From Escallonia rubra (lineage: Eukaryota; Streptophyta; Magnoliopsida; Escalloniales; Escalloniaceae), in NCBI GenBank assembly GCA_033065855.1, contig JAVXUO010000991.1:124001-188000 (forward strand): a stretch of 64,000 bases of DNA. Direction: 5' to 3'. Within the stretch, counting starts at the first letter, position 1, and the number at the start of each line of letters is the position of its first letter. Below the pieces are notes generated by a model. It worked only from the letters and a program-made list of their open reading frames with translations, was not told the DNA's origin and ran no database searches. The translations under genes were made by a program, and so were the position numbers. This document shows positions 12,491 through 29,111 of this stretch, one piece after another.

Positions 12491-12845
12491 CACGAACCGA
12501 CCACTCCCACAATGACCACAATCGTCCAAACCACCGGTCCAGCCACTGCGACCACTGACACCAATGGCCCACTGATCTGCACACCACCGTTGTCCCTGAC
12601 CACAAGACAGGGCAGAGGAGCGTGGAGAGATCGGAGGGCCGCTCTCTAACAGTGACGTCAACTCGCCCACGAACCGACCACTCCCACAATGACCACAATC
12701 GTCCATACCACCGGTCCAGCCACTGCGACCACTGACACCAATGACCCACTGATCTACACACCACCGTTGTCCTTGACCACAAGACAGGGCAGAGGAGTGT
12801 GGAGAGGTCGGAGGGCCGCTCTCTCTCTAACAGTGACGTCAACGA
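12491..12845. repeat. 177-bp tandem direct repeat, two copies
   Basis: Copy 1 is 12491-12667 and copy 2 is 12668-12845. Both begin CACGAACCGACCACTCCCAC and end in CTAACAGTGACGTCAAC; they differ at scattered single bases and by a short CT insertion. The unit is more GC-rich than its surroundings. Each copy contains a short open frame, but the frames are not continuous and resemble nothing I know. It may be part of a decayed retroelement or a local duplication. Confidence 0.85.
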
Positions 12846-13415
12846 CATGGCAGGGGGTCGGTGTGGAACTGGGAACTACGTCATTACTCGGTATTCATAT
12901 TATGTCTACCAAGTCACCACCAGTACATCAATCAAGTAGATCATAGACTAAAGCACGCTCCACGGATAAAGCACGATACCTGACTAGAGTGAATGGAACC
13001 CTAATAACCAGATTATCAACAGACAGGAGACGAATATGTCAATACTAAAAGAGTGAAAAGAAGAGAAGGAAGATGTCAAGTTTTGTGTTTTGGGAGCATA
13101 ACCAGTTCTGACTTTCAGAAGGAAGCCGTCAGTGTGTCATATTCTTGAAAAATTTAAAAGCATAACTGCTTTGTCACACCATAACGGCTAATGGCAAACT
13201 CTGCAAGTTTTCTAAATGCTTCGAGGGAACAAATGGCAAAATGAAGTTTTCTAAAAGGAGAGAGAAGGGGACCAAAAATCAAGTGCGCAACCGAACTACC
13301 ACCTTTGATAAACTTATATGAATTTAATGTTACAATCTAAACTTTACAAGGGAACAAATTAGCGACTGGAGACACTAAACTAAAACAATTAAATTCAGAG
13401 AAGATACCCAACCTC
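12846..13415. other. Convergent intergenic space and MAPK 3' region
   Basis: No coding feature is visible. The stretch separates the plus-strand secreted-protein gene from the stop codon of the minus-strand MAP kinase at 13416. The part nearest the kinase should include its 3' UTR, but I cannot place a cleavage site. Confidence 0.45.
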
Positions 13416-17823
<4,408 letters not shown>

Positions 17824-18829
17824 GAATTGAATAGGGTCAGAAAATCCATGGCCATAATTATCAAAGGCAACTTGGCCACAAGAAAAAAAATTGATAACAT
17901 AAATGCGTAGAACTCGATTATTTAGCAAGCTAAAACATGTCGGCCTATGCACATACGTACGTAGATAGACCAAGTAATTCACAACGTTTCCTAAAAGCCC
18001 AACACAGTTACCAAAGCGAAAGACTACACGGAGCTCAAATTAATGGAATGGCCAGGGCACAGAAAAGGAGTTAAGATGTGGCTTTGCTTGATTTAGAAAT
18101 AAGAAAAACGGAGGTAGCTTTCTGTTGGTTTCCGCCAAGGGAAAGAATGCAGACTCTCTCTCCTAGTCTCGTAGCTTTTCTGATGCAGAGAATTAGCTCT
18201 GTCAAATTTCTATACTGCAAACAACTTAGTTTTAGAGCTCATTTTGGGTTTAGAAACTACAATTCATCACCACAAGACCAAATTACACACACCCACATCA
18301 GACCAAGTCTTGAAACCCCAATTCTGGAAAACAATTTAAATACACAACTCAAACCTACATACAACGGGAAAAAAAAAAAGAAACAAACGAATAAACTAAG
18401 CTGGATGAATAAAGACCACAACCCACATAAAAAGATTAAAACTTTCAACTGCAACAGCAAAAGCGTAAACAAAGAATTACCTTCCTTCGCTGATCCGGCT
18501 GCATAATTCAAGAACCCTAAAAGAGATCGCGCTAGAATGCCGATCCGATCAAGAAACCCCAATGAAACCAATTAAATGAAACAACAAATCGGGTCGGCTG
18601 TGAATCTAGGAAATCATCCGCATTTAGCCTACCTAACACGACACCGTATCACCAGCCCACAATCGCCAGTTATTTTTCTCCCAATTCTCCTCCAACTGCA
18701 ACAAAGCGCGTTGAAATAATATTATACCACTCACCAATTACAACCACCTTACTGGTACAATTCTACACAGAACCCAGCAAAGTTTATCAACAACTGAGGG
18801 CATATGAACCCTAGTTCATGGAAGATCTG

Positions 18830-21600
18830 ATGGCAGAGGAGAGAGAAAAGGGTCGGCGTTTAAAAATGGCTTTTGTGGCTTGTGTGTGTGTGTGTGTGTG
18901 TGTTTCTCTTGCTGCTTTAATATATAGTTTGATCATAATGATAGCTTTATCAACTGTTTCAACTTTATATGTACGGTGGTACCGGCCCGTAGCATTTATT
19001 TATTTTTTACTCCTATCTCCTAAATTAGGCGGCCGCGATTTTGGACTACAAAAAGGGTCAATTATTGTTACTTTTTACTTTTTTACTTTTATATTTAATT
19101 TACTTCTTTTTGGACTACAAAAGGGTTTAATGTTGATTTAATGTATTGTTTTTATCCTTCTTGACTATACTTATTTAATTTACGAATATTTTATACAAAA
19201 AAATGTTAAAAATTAAAAATCACATTTTCTTGGTTTATGATTCTTAATACTTTTGAAAAAATAGGTATGACTTTTAAAAATATTGTTATTGTGTACAACT
19301 AAATAGGAAATAAGGATAACCAAATATTTAAAAATATTTATAGAGGATAAGATAATATACAAGAGTGGTGAAAATAACCATAATGTTTTGTTTACTGTTT
19401 TAAATTTTCTGTCAACAGAAAATATAGAGAGAATCATGCATGTTCTTTCATGTCCTTTTTGGTCATTTTTATTTTTTGCATTTTTATCTTCCCGCCTTAT
19501 ATAGCATTCAGTAAGTGTTTTTCTGACTTTTTACCACAAAAAAAAAAAAAATTGATTCTATTAAAAACGAACTAAAATTTTATTTTTTATATTATCTAAA
19601 ACCTGATTTGAGAAAACGAACTCTTAATTTGATATTTACATGCAACGAAATTTATTTACAAAAAGTCAAAAGATAATTTAACGAGGCAACGAAAGGGTAT
19701 TTGAGACCTTGCCCAAAAGGGCAATGCCCACAATCCAAAGTAGGTGCTTGATCCATGCTTTAATATTGGAAGAGTCTTGCTAACAAGTTTCTTAAAGGCA
19801 ATGTTTAACAAACATTAAATAGTGGATTGACTTAACAAAAAAAAAATAGTAGTTTTTCAAAGTTCAATTACGAAGCAATTATCTAATTAAGAATTTGTCC
19901 ATATACAGACAACTTGATTGTACTTTACCACAACTGTCCTTAATTTTTGCACTGTATATAATTCATTATCACAAATATTTTGTTGTTTTATTTGCAATGT
20001 TGGATAGAATATAAATAGTAAATCATGTTATAACTGGACATAAAATAAGCTTTACTATCTACATTTTGGAAATAAAGTACTTATTGAAACTTTAGGAGAT
20101 GGTGCGGAAGAACAAAAAATGCGTAACTTATTTTAATTTTACTTAACTTTGTAATCATATCCAACATGTTTTTGCACATTTAAACTGATAAACTATGAAC
20201 AAGTACACGTTTCTGGTTTATTAGACATTATAACTCGTATTACTTCTTTACTTATTACCTATTACTCTCTAATTTTTATCAAATCAAAAAAGTAACACAA
20301 AGTTTTAAGAAGCTTGATAGTAGCAATGTAGAAGTCAAATATGAGTAGTCAAAAATTCTTAACACGTTTCACGTGCCGTTTCATTTGCAGATGATTGGAC
20401 ATAGTATTATCAGGTGAAACGCTATTCAGAGTGCCAATGATACTTCATGAAATGCCGATAAAGCTACACAGATATTGATGAATCGATTTTTTTACTTCGA
20501 AATTGACCAACCACTCCATCAGGTCGCACATAAATAGTAACAATGCATCCAAAGTATCAGATGCCTTGAGAGAAATGGAGTAATATATTCTCTAAAGCAA
20601 TGATTGATCTCTTTGCTGGATGAGGGGTCTGATAGAATATACTATATAGAGAGGACCTCATCCATCTGTAGAACTTTGTCAAGTCACATGGTGCCCCTTA
20701 CAATCGGAACTGGGAAGATTTGGATCTTTTGATTCATTGGGACATCTTTGTCTCCGCCACTCGGGACATCAATTGTTAGTAAATACAAATCTTTTGGCTA
20801 ACACGCACTTTTAGCGACCAACATTACATGAAGGATAATGGATGACGGAAAAAAATTAGACTTTCTTTCTTACAAAAGTAACCAACTAAACACCCTTTTT
20901 TCTGTTGGTAAACCTATAAATTTCTGTTTTTTAAAGACGAATTAGTAAGTTGTCATAAACGGACCGACCCACGCCGCCCAAAAAATTAATCAGAAAATCA
21001 AGAAGGAAGAAAAATTACACTCGTCAATCAACACGGTAGTATTGACTTTAGCTCCCTTTATTTATGGTGTGTTGTAAAAGCAACCATTGGTATAGCTTTA
21101 GCATTTGACCAAGGGGAGGTGGTGGCTTGGCTCATAGTCCTCATCAATAACTTCTAGGAAGAACCATGAACTTTAATGAGCAAAACATGGGTTTTCAAGT
21201 TGAGGGAAGTACCAGGGAAGAGCATGTTCATAAGAAATTGCTATTGTACCTTCTCATGAGCAACCTTTGTTCCCAAATTTCTATTTTAAAAGCTATATCT
21301 CAAAGTTACAATGCTTGAGCTACCAGCTATGTAAAGATTCAGAAGTTTCAAACTGCAACATGTTGAGCAAGGACTCAGTGTGGAAGCCACAATTTATAAG
21401 AATATTGATTCGCCATTAATAATTTATAAGCTTTCAGTTTCAAGCCTCGGCGCAACTACATGCACTCACCGATCAAAGATAAGTTTCGTCACGAGAGGTT
21501 TAGACCAATTTCGAGAGAATTTTTGACCCTGTCAATTATGTTTCGGTTGGTTTTGATTGTTTTTTTAAACTGTACAAAAAATATAATTATGTCTATCTAC
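18830..21600. other. AT-rich intergenic region with a GT microsatellite
   Basis: This is the upstream side of the MAP kinase gene. A (GT)n run lies at about 18879-18904. The rest is AT-rich with homopolymers and short frames that resemble nothing. No transposon ends with a matching target duplication were found. Confidence 0.5.
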
Positions 21601-23078
21601 CATATCAGAAATAAGAAACAAACGTACGTAATTCGACTCTGAAAAAGTAAGAGGAAGATATAAAAAAGCGTTGGAATAGGTTTGAAGTGTTCATGATGAA
21701 CAAGACACCATTTGATGAAGTAAAAGAGTGGTAACGAATGCCACAAACCTAATGTTAGAACTTGTCTATCTGCCACCTGTTTATCCCGCTTTCAAAAGTG
21801 TTACCTTGTCACCAGAGCTTGAGCCTTACAAAAAGCCAATCAATCAAACGCTGCATTGATCTACAATTCTTATCCAATGTGCTGAGTCCCCATCACACCC
21901 AGACATTCAAGCCGAGACCTTTCTTCTTTACTTTGAAGAAAGACTGATGGAGTGGTCCAATGATTCATGCCCATCTGGGCCATGAATTTATTTTGCATGA
22001 AAAGGGCCAATGATTCACAACCCCCCTCTCGTGTGTTTTTGAGTTCCATTGTCCCTGTTCTTCAATCATGCTGTAATTCTTTATGCTCTCTCTTTCGCAT
22101 GTTTAATGCTCGGAAAAGCTTAGTTCAATGGCTCAATTAACAGAGTCAGTCCCACCGAGGTGTCACATTGTCATTGTAACTATAGCCAAGACCACCATTG
22201 TTAACCACAAATTAGAAGTGTAATTCTCAGAGGAGGGCTTACTTGTGCTAAAACTAATGGTTGATGTGGATTTTGATTTTGATTTGTTGATGCCCTCGTT
22301 GGGAAGGAGCCCCATGCAGAGTGATGCGAGATCTAGATAAAGAGATATGGACGAGCAACAAGTGAAGGGGACAAGAAGATGTTGGGAAAAATATGCTTTG
22401 ACAAATCGAAGAGCATAATTTTGAGAGAGATTGAAATTTTTTAGACCCTGAACACATTTTTATGCAGTGAATTTTTTCACTGCATGATGCATGCTAAAAG
22501 AGTGCAACTGTTGGAAATGTTGTAACTTTTCGTAAAAGAATTTAAATAAATAAAATATTTTTGTCCTAAAAAAGAATAAAGCTTAATGGGCCCAACCTAA
22601 CCTAAGCCATGGACCGGACCGAGGCAGGCGCGCACACCCACGTTATGGACCTTGGGTCAATCTAGGTCTTTCCTCCTTATAAAACTTGGATACCCTCAAA
22701 GGATCCGACCTTTAACTCAAGGCTAGATCTTATAAGGATACCGCATTTGTTTTATCTCTTCTATGTGAGATTTTCTTTTTTTTTCAAGTTAAACTACCAA
22801 CTTCAATCTTCTCATTCACTCCTCATTTGTTTTAAACTTGTGAATATACTATGATTATGTACTCTAATAGATGAACATAAATAAATCTATTCCTAACCAA
22901 ATTACTACTCATTTGACTTACGAAGAAGGGTTCGCGTAATTGTATTTTGTACAAATGGTGGGCATAAATAATAAGCACATGAATTATTATAATTCATGAT
23001 TTGGAGCTATTGATAAGCCTACCCTTTTAACTGTCATTGATATTTATTTTCTTTTGGACAAATATGCCTTTCATTTGT
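21601..23078. repeat. 1.48-kb duplicated block, copy 1 (uninterrupted)
   Basis: It begins CATATCAGAAATAAGAAAC and ends CCTTTCATTTGT, and is nearly identical to 23535-24811 plus 26094-26290. It holds a promoter-like TATAAAAC near 22680 and a GGGCCCAACC-type stretch, both common in plant LTRs. Neither copy has TG/CA ends or a flanking target duplication, so I call it a duplicated repeat and not a proven LTR. Short open frames in it are conserved between copies only because the DNA is. Confidence 0.85.
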
Positions 23079-23534
23079 GTTCACAACCTATCCGGACCGC
23101 ACCCCAGGGCCTGCTAAAAGACCCCAGTGGCACGACACATCACCCGCTCGGCAGTCAAACATGCTCAACATCATTGCTCGGTTTGCTCGGTCAAAGCGTT
23201 CCGCGCCTTAAGCATTCAGACGGCGATCGAAAGTGCATTTCCCCCCCGAGGGGTCGGCCACCCACTTTGTAAGGGGGTCGACCACCGCAAGGGGGTCGGC
23301 CACCCCAAGGGTGTCGGCCTCCATCGCCCTGCGAAGGGGGGAACTTGCCGAGCGGCACTGACTTCTCGCTCCAACAACACTCACACGCTATCTTCAGTAG
23401 CGCGACGCTCTGTCGCAGGCTCAATCAAAGTGACGGAGCTCTGGCCCTCGCGGCGGGATGGGCTCCCAACCATGAAGCCCTCGGCGGCTCAATCAAACTG
23501 ACGGGGCTCCGGCCCTCGCGGCGGGACGGGCTCG
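23079..23534. repeat. GC-rich spacer with internal direct repeats between the two block copies
   Basis: It is much more GC-rich than its flanks. A GGGGTCGGCCACC-type motif recurs about four times between 23240 and 23320. A roughly 45-base unit beginning CTCAATCAAA and ending GGGCTC occurs twice (about 23418-23464 and 23488-23533). No coding function is recognised. It may be an internal fragment of an unrelated retroelement that came with the duplication. Confidence 0.6.
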
Positions 23535-26290
23535 CATATCAGAAATAAGAAACAAACGTACGTAATCCGACTCTGAAAAAGTAAGAGGAAGATATAAAAA
23601 GGCGTTGGAATAGGTTTGAAGTGTTCATGATGAACAAGACACCATTTGATGAAGTAAAAGAGTGGCAACGAATGCCACAAACCTAATGTTAGAACTTGTC
23701 TATCTGCCACCTGTTTATCCCGCTTTCAAAAGTGTTACCTTGTCACCAGAGCTTGAGCCTTACAAAAAGCCAATCAATCAAACGCTGCATTGATCTACAA
23801 TTCTTATCCAATGTGCTGAGTCCCCATCACACCCAGACATTCAGGCCGAGACCTTTCTTCTTTACTTTGAAGAAAGACTGGTGCAGTGGTCCAATGATTC
23901 ATGCCCATCTGGGCCATGAATTTATTTTGCATGAAAAGGGCCAATGATTCACAACCCCCCTCTCGTGTGTTTTTGAGTTCCATTGTCCCTGTTCTTCAAT
24001 CATGCTGTAATTCTTTATGCTCTCTCTTTCGCATGTTTAATGCTCGGAAAAGCTTAGTTCAATGGCTCAACTAACAGAGTCAGTCCCACCGAGGTGTCAC
24101 ATTGTCATTGTAACTATAACCAAGACCACCATTGCTAACCACAAATTAGAAGTGTAATTTTCAGAGGAGGGCTTACTCGTGCTAACACTAATGATTGATG
24201 TGGATTTTGATTTTGATTTGTTGATGCCCTCGTTGGGAAGGGAGCCCCATGCAGAGTGATGCGAGATCTAGATAAAGAGATATGGACGAGCAACAAGTGA
24301 AGGGGACAAGAAGATGTTGGGAAATATATGCTTTTACAAATTGAAGAGCAGAATTTTGGGAGAGATTGAAATTTTTTAGACCTTGAACACATTTTTATAA
24401 AGTGAATTTTTTCACTACAGGGTGCAAGCTAAAAGAGTGCAAATGTCGGAAAGGTTGTAACTTTTCGTAAAAGAATTTAAATAAATAAAATATTTTTGTC
24501 CTAAAAAAAATAGAGCTTAATGGGCCCAACCCAAGCCACGGACCGGACCGGGATGGGCGCGCGCGCATGTACGTTATGGACCTTGGGTCAACCTAGGTCT
24601 TCCCTCCTTATAAAACTTAGATACCCCCAATAAATCCGACCATTAGCTCAAGACTAGATCTTATAAGGATACCGCATTTATTTTATCTCTTCTATGTGGA
24701 ATTCTCTTTTCCCTTCAAGTTAAACTACCAACTTCAATTTTCTCATTCACTCCTCATTTGTTTTAAACTTGTGAATATACTATGATTATGTACTCTAATA
24801 GATAAACATAAGTAATCAATAGACAACCACCCAAAAAACTTTTTAGCCTTCTCTCTCCCAGCCTTCTCTCTAAACACCCAACCCCACAGAAGTTATTATG
24901 GCCGCCCCACCGTGCCTCCGCGCGTGTGGGGCGGCAGCGACTCCGGCGTTTCAGCTTTAGCTTCGTCTTTACGTCTTCTGTGGTGGTATGCTTTAGGAAG
25001 TGATCGGTTGGTGGCCGGCGGTACAAGCGGCGGGAAGACAGTGGCAGGGCGTCTCACCGGAATTTGAACGGAGACGGCAACATCATGGTTTGTCTCTGTT
25101 CTTGGTCGATCTACGTAGATCTCTGTAGATCTGCTCGATCGACGCTTTTTCCAATGTTCGCCAGATGTGGCCGGAATCTCACCGGCAGCGACCGGATCTT
25201 CGCCGGGGCCTTTTTACTGTCATTCCAAATGCTCCTTCAGGCTTTCAATTCCGTTTTTATCTGTTTCTTGTTCTTCAATGGTGGAGGTTCGGGTTGTGGT
25301 TGGTTGGTTGGTTGGTCTTTGTAGTAGTAGGAGGGCTTAGGTTCGAGGGGCCTAACTGTGGTTCTGGGGTTGTTTCTTGGAGTCCCGGGAGTCTTGGGAG
25401 GGGGGCTAGGGTCTCGCGGGGGGAGGGGGGGAAGGGGGTGCAGGGTGAGTTTCTGTTGAGCTTGTAATGGGGGGGTTGCGGGACCCGGGGAGGGGGGATG
25501 GGGGGTAGAGATTTGCCTTTGGGTTTTGGGCAATCAGCTCCGGGCAGGGGTTTTTGTTGTTGGGGGGGGGGGGGGGGGATTTTTAGGGATCTTTCTAGGT
25601 TCGAGCATCATATGTGTCTACTTTGGGTAGTTTGGTAAGATGTGGATGAGTTGTGGTTCCTCCGCCTTATATTGTGGCATTTTGGTTCGGATTTATTACG
25701 GATTAGTCGAAGGATGGACATTGCGGTGTTGTAGATCCTGGGAGGTGTGATTGACTCTTAAACAGTGTGCTCACCTTTGTATCGTGCGGTTACCGATTGT
25801 CTGCGTTATTGCTACCACTTATAGTTTGTTTTTATTTATGTTCAGTTTTCACCTGTAAATTTTGCATGTAACTTTAAGTTGAGTTAAAGTGTAGGATATG
25901 CTCTGCTTTAATTTAATTGTAATGTGTATAAATTTATTAGGTTTATTGTTAGTATCGACCTTCATGGTCATGTATACTGAGTCACGAAAATGTCGTGACC
26001 GATAATGTCTGTAAGCTCTACAACAGAGCGACTGTGTATCTTTAAATTATTAATGCAATTATCTTATTATAAAAAAAAAATAGATAAACATAAATAAATC
26101 TATTCCTAACCAAATTACTACTCATTTGACTTACGAAGAAGGGTTCATGTAATTGTATTTTGTTCAAATGGTGGGCATAAATAATAAGCACATGAATTAT
26201 TATAATTCATAATTTGGAGCTATTGATAAGCCTACCCTTTTAACGTCATTGATATTTATTTCCTTTTGGACAAATATGCCTTTCATTTGT
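23535..26290. repeat. 1.48-kb duplicated block, copy 2, interrupted by a retroposon
   Basis: Bases 23535-24811 match copy 1 from its start, and 26094-26290 match its last part. Between them lies a 1.27-kb insertion (24812-26080) with its target duplication. Differences from copy 1 are scattered single bases and small indels, so the duplication is fairly young and the insertion younger. Confidence 0.85.
24812..26080 (+). mobile_element. Poly(A)-tailed non-LTR retroposon (internally deleted LINE-like), 1.27 kb
   Basis: It is flanked by a 13-base direct duplication TAGATAAACATAA (24799-24811 and 26081-26093). The 3' end is TTAATGCAATTATCTTATTAT followed by ten A's, as in plant L1-type elements, and gives the plus orientation. 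Copy 1 of the surrounding block (around 22870) shows the unoccupied site. The 5' half is GC-rich, with a strongly G-rich section (25380-25580). No reverse transcriptase frame is present, so it must have been mobilised by an autonomous partner. A retroposed transcript of another origin is an alternative. Confidence 0.75.
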
Positions 26291-29111
26291 CACGAGAAAT
26301 TTTCATGCTTGTGTACCGATGAGTTTTCAAGTTTTATACACAAAATCGACAGTGGCGGAACTGTGAGAAGAAGATCAATTATGTGACGGTCAAATGATAT
26401 ACGATCTATTTAAATGCATTAGGTGTCGTTTGTGCATAAACCCTCGTAATCTGGTAACTGGAGCCACCAAATTTTTTGAAGGAAGGCTACAGTACTTTGA
26501 AAAACATTAGTTACAACGATTATATCCACATATTAGAGTTAAGACAACCTGGTAGCGGAAGGCGGCTCAACAACTCTGTCGAGCTAGAAAAGTTGAATCT
26601 GGCTCGTCATAGACGAGCCAATCAACAAATGGAGCCAAGAGCCAGTTCACTTCCGCTTTCAAGCTTGACTTGCTTATCTCATAGTTCGCCTTAGACTAAC
26701 CCCTTGAACTAAGAGCCCAGGCTTGTGTGCAAACGTATCTATGACTAGTTTTACCACCAATGCTTTCTTCCTATTGCCCCAACAACCTCACATTAGATAC
26801 TTTCTTATTCTGGTGTCCGTTTGATTTCTTAATCTCCATGGTACTTGAACGCCTAAGAAATCCTACAGAAGCACGTGTATTCTCCACAGTGCAAACACGG
26901 ATGATATGTTAGAAGAAAGCCATTTGGTATCACACAAACTACGCAGATGATGCATCTGTTTACAATCTGAGCACCACAAATACATGGCTCTTAATGGGAT
27001 CTATGATAAGTCATCTTCAACAAGTGTCTCTCTTATTTAGGAAAATTGGTAGCTCCAAATGATATCTTGCATCGAGAGAATTTCAGAAAGGTTCATCTTT
27101 GATTACTTGAACGGTGCAGTACACTAAAGGTAAATGTTGCCCGGTAATCCACTGTAAAAATGCTTGAGGAAATGGTGCACATGTTAGGGACTGAATCTAT
27201 GATGGAGATTCTTGCATTGCATACTATCTCAAGTTAAGCTGATAAACATGCTTTGTCAAGCTAGAACAAAGATGTTATGAAAAGCATAAAAAACAAGTCT
27301 GTAAAACCATTTTCTCACAGATTGACATGTCAAAAATTAGCAAGATGCTAAAACTAACTGAACTTTGTTGTTCTACTCCTAAAAGTATGTGAGGAAAACT
27401 GTGACGAGTGAGAAAGAGAGGAGTCATGGAACCTCTAGAACTTTACATTCCACCTCAAGTCCTCCGCGTACCCCATGTGACTTCATCCGTCCACAATGGT
27501 CATCCTCAATGACACACTAGATAGGAGAAAAGGGAGGACTAACTTTAAAGGGGGGGAAAGTAAGGCATTTACACGTTGGAAAACTTCCCACAAATCAATG
27601 GAATTACGGCAGTGCTTTTACCTCGTCATGCCGGCCCATTTCCGAGGTTCTCACTTGGACAATCTCATCATCTAACCAAAAACAATTTGAAGATGTTAGT
27701 AACAGCATCCCAAACACAGATGAACACACAAACAGACCAGTTACAACCTTCAAGTTTCTGCAGCAAAAAGTTAAAGGCAGAAACAGATGAAAGAGTAAAA
27801 GACGGGGAGAAAAAAAGACAATATTTAGCCCAAGCACAAGAGACCTCCAAGGGAACAACACATTAATGTCTTTCAGTGCTAAAGAGGTGTACAAGTCTGA
27901 TTAATGCGATACTGAAGTCGAGTTATAGATACGTCCTCTATATATCAATCAAATGCTTGAAGAGTAGAACTCAAGGATCAATTCCACACAGCAAATGTCT
28001 ACGTAAGTCATGAGCAAAAGTGTATAATTTACTGCCTGCTGTAGCTAAATTGGCATATCTAAGACTTGGTATAATGTTCTCTTGAAAAGAAAGGAGGAAG
28101 GAGGAAGGGGGCAGAGGGTGGAACAAAAAAAGCAGAACAAATGCTACTTTGATTCATATATGCATATGGTATTCAGTATACCACTGGCAGATACTCCTAC
28201 TTAATTTATCTCAAATATGGAGGACCTTCATGTATTCCTGATAGTTGTGCTCATAGATGAATAATTTATTGCCTTTACATTTTTTTTTTACTTCCTTTCC
28301 TTCCTCCACATTTTGCAGTCACAACATGGTACCCAATGCAACCAATTGGGTTCTGGATATGCTGAATCTAACAGGGTTATCAACCAGGAGAAAGGAAGTG
28401 GGCCGTTTTTTCTTCTTCTTTGGAAGTCGGTAATAAAGTTGGTTTTTTGTTTCCCTTCTACATGGAAAACATTGTAACAGTTTTTGCAGATTATTGATGA
28501 CTTCTTTGGACTTATATCTCTAAATGATAGTTGTGTTCCGTCATTTTGGACAAACACTGGTTTAGGCAGTAGGTTTCTGATAGGCAGTTTTGTGCGACAT
28601 GCATCTTCTTATCCAGCCTTGCAGTTACTCGACTATGTAGGTCTCCCTCGGGCTGCTATATGCCGACTTCGCTTTATTGTGCTTGCCTTGCTACTTCACA
28701 TATTGTTGATCTGCCCTGCATGCAGTTGCCATGTGATTCCTGCAGTTCCCTAGACAATGCGAGAGTAGGGCCTATGATGGAAATTTGTTTCCTTTCATGG
28801 TGGCCTGGTAGGTCCAAATCCCCATTTGAGGGGATTGGCAGGACCAGCACAGGGATGCTGTCACAATTCGGTGGATCTTTTGACAATGACATCAAGCATG
28901 AGTAGACAAGGAATTGGGTGTCTTTCTACTGTTCAACACGCAGCATGTGAATCTCGTCTATGATCCCTTGTCAGTACTAATAAGTCAATAACCAAAGTAA
29001 TATTTAACGGTCCAGCATAACTAAAAAGTACTCCGTATTACCTCAAAGGGAAAAGAAAGGTTCCCCTACCTTTTATTTATGCGCAAGTCGAGCTAATCCC
29101 CAAGAACATCC
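26291..29111. other. Intergenic region downstream of the ribokinase gene
   Basis: No gene can be supported. A minus-strand frame at 28288-28557 contains WLHWVPCCDCKMWRKE, faintly like a CW zinc finger, but it lacks the rest of that fold and any splice context. The stretch nearest 29112 should contain the ribokinase 3' UTR. The rest looks like ordinary degenerate plant intergenic DNA. Confidence 0.45.

Noticed and set aside
21762-21947. Short frame conserved in both copies of the 1.48-kb block
   Set aside because: Conservation is explained by the recent DNA duplication. There is no codon-level constraint or family similarity.
22509-23078. Possible solo LTR starting TGTTGGAAATG inside the duplicated block, with TATA-like and GGGCCCAACC motifs
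   Set aside because: No CA end with a matching 5-bp duplication could be found in either copy.
28288-28557. Minus-strand frame with a CW-zinc-finger-like WVPCCDCKMWRK
   Set aside because: Only a few residues fit. The acidic and aromatic residues of the fold and any splice context are missing.
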